Positions 58,302 to 64,000 of a stretch of DNA of 64,000 nucleotides are shown piece after piece. Under the pieces are notes generated by a model. That model made no database searches. It was not told where the DNA came from and saw only the letters and a list, made by a program, of their open reading frames with translations. The DNA is from Sipunculus nudus (lineage: Eukaryota > Annelida > Sipuncula > Golfingiida > Sipunculidae), in NCBI GenBank assembly GCA_026874595.1, contig CM049311.1, forward strand, positions 12,739,676 to 12,803,675. Reading direction: 5' to 3'. The translations under genes were made by a program, and so were the position numbers. Numbering within the stretch: the stretch's first letter is position 1; every line of letters begins with the position of its first letter.

Positions 58302-59410
58302 ATAAATTATATCAAGCCATGAATACACAACTTAGAAGGCATTTATATTGTGCTGGTAAACGTTACTCGAGTTGTGATACAAGTGCAGGGGAATCTACTG
58401 CAATAGTCATCAATCCTGTTTCCTTGATATCATGGTTAGCAGTCCATAATCTTAACATTAGGCTATAAATGATGAATCAAAAGAATTCATGTATATGAGT
58501 TCATAAACCAAACTGAAAATCTGTCATTATGGTAACAAGTGAATCACATATAATTTTGCTGCCTTCCAGTGACCCGTGCAAACCTGCCCATAAGAATGGA
58601 CTCCTTGGTTGCATTTTTTTAGTGACTGACGCAATATGGAATCCAGAGATTTGTCGTGCAGTTAACTGTGATTTTAACATTCCATACACAACTGTATTGT
58701 ATATTTGACCACTGAAAAACATAACTGTTCTATTCTTAGCACTTTTTTGCACCAAGGAAGTCAAAAGGAACATATAGTCCACAGTCCTAAAGCATTAAAC
58801 AAGACTGCCAATGAATGCTTGATGTCTGCTAGGCTGTTAATGCTTCGATTTCCTCTGGACAAATAAATCAGGTGTTGATGTTACAGGTTCTTCATGCTTT
58901 CTAGAATAGTTATTTTTTATTACAGGCCTCTGGACATACAACATAACTTGAACATTGGTATTTTGAAACCATAAGAAATATTTTTAATCAATTTCCTTTC
59001 TAAGAGTAACATATTGTATTGTGCTATAATCCCAGTTAGACCTTTTGGGGGCGGCCGATGCAAGAGAAACCTGAAACCTGTTGCATCCCTGTCAGCGGCT
59101 AATGCAAACCATGTTTGTATTCATGTGGTCAAAAATCTGACAAACAGGCCTGGGAATTGACCAGTAGGTGATTTTGTGTAAAACCCAGACTTTGCCACAT
59201 CGGACTACGAATTTACAAATTTTGTCATAAAACTCATACCAATAAAATTTCACATGTCCATTGCTCATAGGTTGTTCTTTAATCATACAGAATAATGTGA
59301 GTTAATATTGCTAATACATTCTTATTTTGTCAGGAAGTTCCAAGATGTGTAGAATATTCAGCCATAGATTTATACTTAGTTTCCTGTATTTGAAAGAAGT
59401 CATTTTTTTT
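58299..59410. other. AT-rich intergenic sequence
   Basis: Short open frames on - at 58501-58782 and 59092-59286 lack family or splice support. Confidence 0.35.
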
Positions 59411-59500
59411 ATGCCCCCGCCACAAAGTGGCCGAGGCATTTAGTTTTACCCATGCCCGTCCTTCCGTCATTCCGTCATTCCGAAATCAAATAGTTGTACG

Positions 59501-60220
59501 GACTTTTTTTCGCAATGCCTGCAGATATTGGCCTGATTTTTGGTGTGAGGGCAGATATTGACCAGTTACAGATCGAGTTTGCGTTTCGTCCTGGTTGACC
59601 TATTTTTGACCGTTTTACGGCTCCTAAACTTAGAAAATTTCATGAAAAATAGAAATTTTCATGACAAATACACATGTATGGACTTTTTTTCGCAATGCCT
59701 GCAGATATTGGCCTGATTTTTGGTGTGTGGGCAGATAATGGCCAGTTACAGATCAAGTTTGAGTTTCGTCCCGGTTGACATACTTTTGACCGTTTTACGG
59801 CTCCTAGACTTAGAAAATTTCATGAAAAATAGAAATTTTCATGACAAATACACATGTACGGACTTTTTTTCGCAATGCCTGCAGATATTGGCCTGATTTT
59901 TGGTGTGTGGGCAGATAATGACCAGTTTCAGATCAAGTCCGCGTTTCTTCCTGGTTGACCTACTTTTGACCGTTTTACGGCTCCTAGACTTAGAAAATTT
60001 CATGAAAAATAGAAATTTTCATGACAAATACACATGTACGGACTTTTTTTCGCAATGCCTGCAGATATTGGCCTGATTTTTGGTGTGTGGGCAGATAATG
60101 ACCAGTTACAGATTGAGTTTGCGTTTCGTCCCGGTTGACCTACTTTTGACCATTTTACGGCTCTTAAACTTAGAAAATTTCATGAAAAATAGAAATTTTC
60201 ATGGTAAATACACATGTACA
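59501..60220 (+). repeat. 180 bp x4 tandem core array of family E
   Basis: Units start GACTTTTTTTCGCAATGCCT at 59501, 59681, 59861 and 60041, exactly 180 apart. They differ at few sites, while the later units at 60890 and 61059 are strongly diverged, so the four are either recently amplified or homogenised. Confidence 0.85.
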
Positions 60221-60227
60221 GCCTTTT

Positions 60228-60884
60228 TTAGCCCTCAGCTCATAGGCTGATGGGCTATTGTCGTCACCCAAGCTGTCCGTCTGTCCATCTGTCTGTCCGG
60301 TGTCTGTCTGTCCATCCGTCCGTTCTGTATCTGTTAACTTTTACCTTGTGAGCCGGATATCTCTAAAAGGATTCATCGTTGGAATTTTATTTCATCAGTG
60401 AAGATGTATATCGATAAAATCTCTGTCAAGTCTGAGATGGGTGACCTTGACCCATTTTTCTACATTTTAGAGCTGATTATAGAAAAACACTCAGAAGTTT
60501 ATATCTCAGGAACCATTGTGTGGATTTTCACAAAACTTACTATGATCATTGGGACTGATGGTCTGTATGTGCTGCACAATTTTGGTGGCGCCATCTGCAA
60601 TTTCTGGATTTTTTCAATTTTGGCCTTTTGTGCAGGATATCTCCAAAGGTATTCAACACAGGAACTTCATTTCTTCAGTGCTATTGCATTATATTTACAA
60701 AATCTTGGTCAAGTTCAAAGATGGGTGATCTTGACCTACTTTTCAAGGTCACAGAGCTTAGTATAGAAAAAAACTTAGGAGCTTATTTCTCAGGAAGCAT
60801 TTGGTGGATTGTTATGAAACATGGTATATACCTCTCCAATTTAAATTTATAAATGATTATCAACTTTTGCTAATATTCTAGTTT
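60228..60884 (+). mobile_element. Family D element inserted in the family E array
   Basis: It starts TTAGCCCTCAGCTCATAGGC. Bases 60230-60256 form a hairpin (AGCCC and TCAGC pairing with GCTGA and GGGCT). A GTCC/GTCT microsatellite lies at 60273-60330, then two ~280-base units (each with CTCAGGAA.CATT(G/T)..TGGATT). The end is near TTCTAGTTT. The family E sequence breaks in the T run of a core at 60222-60228 and resumes at about 60890, so D is younger than E. Confidence 0.55.
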
Positions 60885-61269
60885 AGCAATACAATGCATA
60901 CAGATACTGGCCTAATGTTTGGTCTGTGGGCGCATAATGACCACTTACAGATCGAGTTCGCGTTTCGTCCCAGTTAACCTATTTTTCACCGTATGACAGA
61001 TCCTGAACATAGAAAATTTCATGAAAGACAGAAATTTTCATGAAAAATGCACATATATGGACTTTTTTTCACAATGCCTGCAGATACTGGCCTGATTTTT
61101 GGTGTGTTGCTTGATAATGACCCTTTACAGATTGAGTTTGCATTTTGCCCTTGTTGACCTACTTTTGACCATACAACACTTCCTGAACTTAAAAAATGTT
61201 ACAAAATTTAACAAATGTTTCTAATTTGCCCCAGACAGGGGCATTTGTGTCGTTCTGACACATCTAGTT

Positions 61270-61520
61270 GTTGATTTTTAGTCAAGATTTGTTAAGATTT
61301 GTATTTATATGAATACCAAAGACAATTATCCATTACTTCATAAGGTCTTAAAATGGCCACCTGAACTTACAGAAAAAAATAATTTACCCCTTACCCAGTT
61401 TTCTCTTGAGCAATGGACTTTAGGATGAGCTGCAAAAAAAAATATTGAAAATTTTAGTTGAGGTTAAGATAGCAAATTATGGACGGTGCAGCTTTAAATT
61501 GCTTTGAAAGTTTTCCATTT
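61270..61520. other. AT-rich sequence between elements
   Basis: Nothing recognised. Confidence 0.35.
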
Positions 61521-62089
61521 TTAGCGAACTTGTGAGCTTTTGCGATTGTCCGTCTTCATATGTCGTGCTTCGTACGTCGTGCGTTGTGCGTCGTCTGTAC
61601 GTAAACCATAGCTATCTCAAAAACGGCAGGCGCTAGCATCACCAATTTTTTTGCAAATAATCAGTCATCCAAAAAACTATATCGGATTTTGTTTATTTTT
61701 TTTTAAACTGCATTTTCTTAGATTTTATAGGGGAAAAGCTAAAAAAGCTTTAAAAATCTTCTTCTCCAAAATTATCCAGCCAAATTGTCCAATATTTCAC
61801 AGAAATGATCCGTGGAACAATCTTTCTCAAGTTTGTTCGAATGGGTTCAGGTAGGGGATTTTGGCCGAGATACAGGAGGTTGAACTTTGGTAACTGTGCA
61901 AAAAAGCATATTAAAATTTAAATCTTAGAAACGGCTGTAGCTATCATCACCAAATTTAATGCCAATGTTGGTCACATAGGTCATATCTGAAATTGAGGTA
62001 CTGGTGGCGCCACCTGCATCAGCCTTTTTTGTACGGGGGTCATCAATGCCCTTATCATACTAACAGCTACAAAGTTTGGTCTCAGTTCA

Positions 62090-62640
62090 GTGACCTTTGG
62101 CTAAGTTATTGGAAGCTGAATTTAGTCATATGCCATAAAAGCCCATGTAAGCTAAGTGGCTACAAAAATCTTCTTCTCAAAAACCACTGGGCCAAATTCT
62201 TAAATCTCACACATAAATTATCCTTAGATGTTGATAATTCAAGTTTGTTCAAATGGTCTAAGTTCAGTGACTTTTGGCTGAATTATGGGAAGCTGAATTT
62301 AGTCATATGCCATAACAGCCCATGTAAGCTAAGTGGCTACAAAAATCTTCTTCTCAATAACCACTGGGCCAAATTCTGAAATCTCACACATAAATTATCC
62401 TTAGATGTTGATAATTCAAGTTTGTTCAAATGGTCTCAGTTCAGTGACTTTTGGCTGAGTTATTGGAAGCTGAATTTAGTCATATGCCATAACAGCCCAT
62501 GTTAGCTAAGTGGCTACAAAAATCTTCTTCTCAAAAACCACTGGGCCATATTCTTAAATCTCACACAATAATTATCCTTAGAAGTTGATAATTCAAGTTT
62601 GTTCAAATGGTTTTGGTTCAATGATTTTTGGCTGGGTTAT
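62090..62640 (+). repeat. 177 bp x3 tandem core array within B3
   Basis: GCCATAA(A/C)AGCCCATGT(A/T)AG starts at 62132, 62309 and 62486, exactly 177 apart. A related single unit is at 1895-2060 in B1. The open frame at 61993-62379 spans two units and is not a gene. Confidence 0.8.
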
Positions 62641-63428
62641 GGGAAGCTGAACTTTGCCATTTTGCTGTATCCTCCCATATGAGTTATAAACCTACAAAAT
62701 GTTTTTTGACTGATGATACTGAGGCCAGTTTGTTAAATATTTTGCAAGAATAATTCCCTGAATCATTCCAATAATAATTGTCATTTATGGTTCCAAAAAA
62801 TGAATTTTGGCTGAATTAAAAAGATTGAATTGAGTCATTTTACCATATATGTTAGCTGTGTGAAGCAGATACATCTAGCCTAGCACCAGTTTATCAGCAT
62901 CCATTACATCATGCCTCTAGATATTTATATTTTAGAATATCTATGGAAAATATTGACAAGAATGTTTTATAAAACCTTTTAAAAAATGTAGATTTATGAT
63001 ATTACATATCATCTGTACACTAACTCATAATTTCTCATGAATAGCAGGAGCTACCATCCCCAAATTTTATGCAATTATCAGTCACATATCAAATGTTGAT
63101 GGATCCAGCTTATTTTTGCTATCTGCATTTACTTAGATTTTACAGGGGAAAAGCTGAAAAAAACTTTAAAAGTCTTCTTCTTGTAAACAGTCCAGCCAAA
63201 TTATTCAATATTTTACAGAAATGATCCCAGAGGCGAGCCTTCTCAAGTTTGTTCAAATGGTTTGTGTTGGATAAATTTTAGCAGAGTTACATAACAGGCC
63301 AAGATTGTGTATGTTTCTTGAATAGGTTGAGAAACTGCCAACTGTTTCAGATTCGGCAACAGATCAAGAGTTCATTCAGTGCAGCCAAATATAGGTCAAC
63401 AGTTCAATCAGTGCAGCCAAGCACAAGG

Positions 63429-63555
63429 CATGTGATCACCTCATGGGCAGCATGTGATCATCTCATGGGCAGCATGTGATCATCTCATGGGTAGCATGTG
63501 ATCACCTCATGAGTATCATGTGATCACCTCATGGGATCACCTCATGGGTGTCATG
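63429..63555 (+). repeat. 22 bp minisatellite
   Basis: CATGTGATCA(C/T)CTCATGGGCA and one further base pair of the unit start at 63429, 63451, 63473, 63495 and 63517, followed by a partial, rearranged unit. Each unit contains TGATCA and CATG palindromes. Nearby (63360-63420 and 63695-63785) a separate 35-40 base repeat with AAGAGTTCACTCAGTGCAGC occurs. Confidence 0.75.
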
Positions 63556-64000
63556 CCCCTCAGGGCTGCAAATGGAGCCAATCTGTGAGCTTATGCAATT
63601 GTGTGGCTACTATTTCAGATTTGGCAATAGGCAAAAGGTCAGCCTGGATTTATTTATAGCTTTGGCAGACTGCCAACTGTGTCAGATTATGCAACAGGTA
63701 AGGAGTTCACTCAGTGCAGCCAGGTACAGGTCAAAAGTTCACTCAGTCTAGCCAGGTGCAGGTCAAGAGTTCACTCAGTGCAGTAGCCTGAGCCAGTAAT
63801 TTGTCACAGTACACTCGGGGCAACAGCCTTTCTCACCTAAGCGTGGTCAGCCCCATGTATCAGACTCAAGGTAAGTTTGATGTATTGGCCTGATATTCTG
63901 ACCTGTCTGTGTCTTTAATGGCTTTCACGTTCACAAGACAGGTGTAGCCATCTACAATGACTTTTGCAAAGTGTATGTGCCTGCTTAATTCTACGGAGGA

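Larger units (their letters stand above)
59411..61269 (+). mobile_element. Family E element (Helentron/pearl-like) with 180 bp cores
   Basis: The 5' end is ATGCCCCCGCCACAAAGTGG after a T run; GCCAC AAA GTGGC at 59419-59431 is a hairpin. A TTCCGTCA microsatellite is at 59459-59483. Four 180-base cores follow, then an inserted family D element, then about two diverged cores (60890-61230). The 3' end has GGGGCAT (inverse of ATGCCCC), a hairpin GTGTC GTTCT GACAC at 61247-61261, and the tail ATCTAGTT. The whole order copies that of family A. No coding capacity was seen. Confidence 0.6.
61521..64000 (+). mobile_element. Family B element, copy B3, running off the window
   Basis: It starts TTAGCGAACTTGTGAGCTTT in a T run and follows B1 and B2 in order: the ACGGCAGGCGCTAGCATCAC block, GGGGAAAAGCTAAAAAAGCT, the 177-base cores, then from 63290 the section matching 13720-14140 (TATAGCTTTGGCAGACTGCC; CTCAAGGTAAGTTTGATGTA). 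It also holds a 22 bp minisatellite. At about 63577-63606 the string CCAATCTGTGAGCTTATGCA repeats the family B 5' end, showing an internal rearrangement. The 3' terminus lies beyond 64000. Confidence 0.6.

Noticed and set aside
59501-60220. CRISPR-like regular repeat
   Set aside because: Units are 180 bases and contiguous, without short repeats and unique spacers, and the context is eukaryotic.
61993-62379. 128-codon frame
   Set aside because: It spans two units of the 177-base repeat and repeats itself at that period; not a gene.
63429-63555. CRISPR-like 22-base repeats
   Set aside because: The repeats are contiguous, without spacers; an ordinary minisatellite.

Overview
This is a eukaryotic, gene-poor, AT-rich window. 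The coding pieces are small exons with GT/AG splice sites, AATAAA polyadenylation signals are present, and most of the rest is old transposable-element sequence, microsatellites and minisatellites. I infer a marine lophotrochozoan, most likely a bivalve mollusc. The reasons are the many elements with a stem-loop at the 5' end, a GTCC/GTCT microsatellite and 150-180 bp tandem cores (the layout known from bivalve 'pearl' elements), and an intronless peptide-receptor-like GPCR of a type expanded in molluscs. No prokaryotic features, CRISPR arrays, rRNA genes or intact tRNA genes were seen.

Genes. Three loci are well or moderately supported. (1) The last two coding exons of an unrecognised gene lie on + at 2609-2713 and 4580-4759, followed by a 3'UTR with AATAAA. 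The peptide carries a KEN tripeptide and a C-terminal FGF tripeptide. (2) A complete single-exon class A GPCR of 349 aa lies on - at 18212-19261 (FMRFamide-receptor/GPR139-like). (3) A signal-peptide exon of a Ser/Thr-rich secreted or membrane protein lies on + at 45341-45488, with a nuclear-receptor DR1 site and an E-box upstream. Weaker exon candidates are at 16452-16799 (-), 26725-26931 (-), 40117-40238 (+) and 42690-42890 (strand unclear).

Mobile DNA. At least six repeat families (A-F here) recur. A, D, E and F share one architecture: a T-rich flank, a 5' stem-loop or subterminal repeat, often a GTCC/GTCT-like microsatellite, often tandem cores, a 3' hairpin or palindrome, and a terminal CTTGTT or CTAGTT. 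This fits non-autonomous rolling-circle elements of the Helentron/pearl type. A decayed endonuclease-like ORF at 56403-56603, just inside one family A 3' terminus, fits the same reading. Elements sit inside one another (B in A, C in A, D in E) or abut head-to-tail (A then B at 12343).

The most striking structure is 48141-55560. A segment of about 2.22 kb occurs three times in tandem, nearly identical. The flanking family A copies show that the array arose by unequal crossover between two family A elements, and the crossover can be placed in an 11-base interval. Other structural DNA includes a 1.8 kb foldback with ~270 bp arms (40354-42138), a 379 bp hairpin element (42221-42599), a 386 bp inverted-terminal-repeat element (43267-43652), a 180 bp x4 array (59501-60220), a 177 bp x3 array (62090-62640) and a 22 bp minisatellite (63429-63555).

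I did not find a coherent new multi-gene system. The interest lies in repeat biology and in the short-motif gene at 2609-4759.
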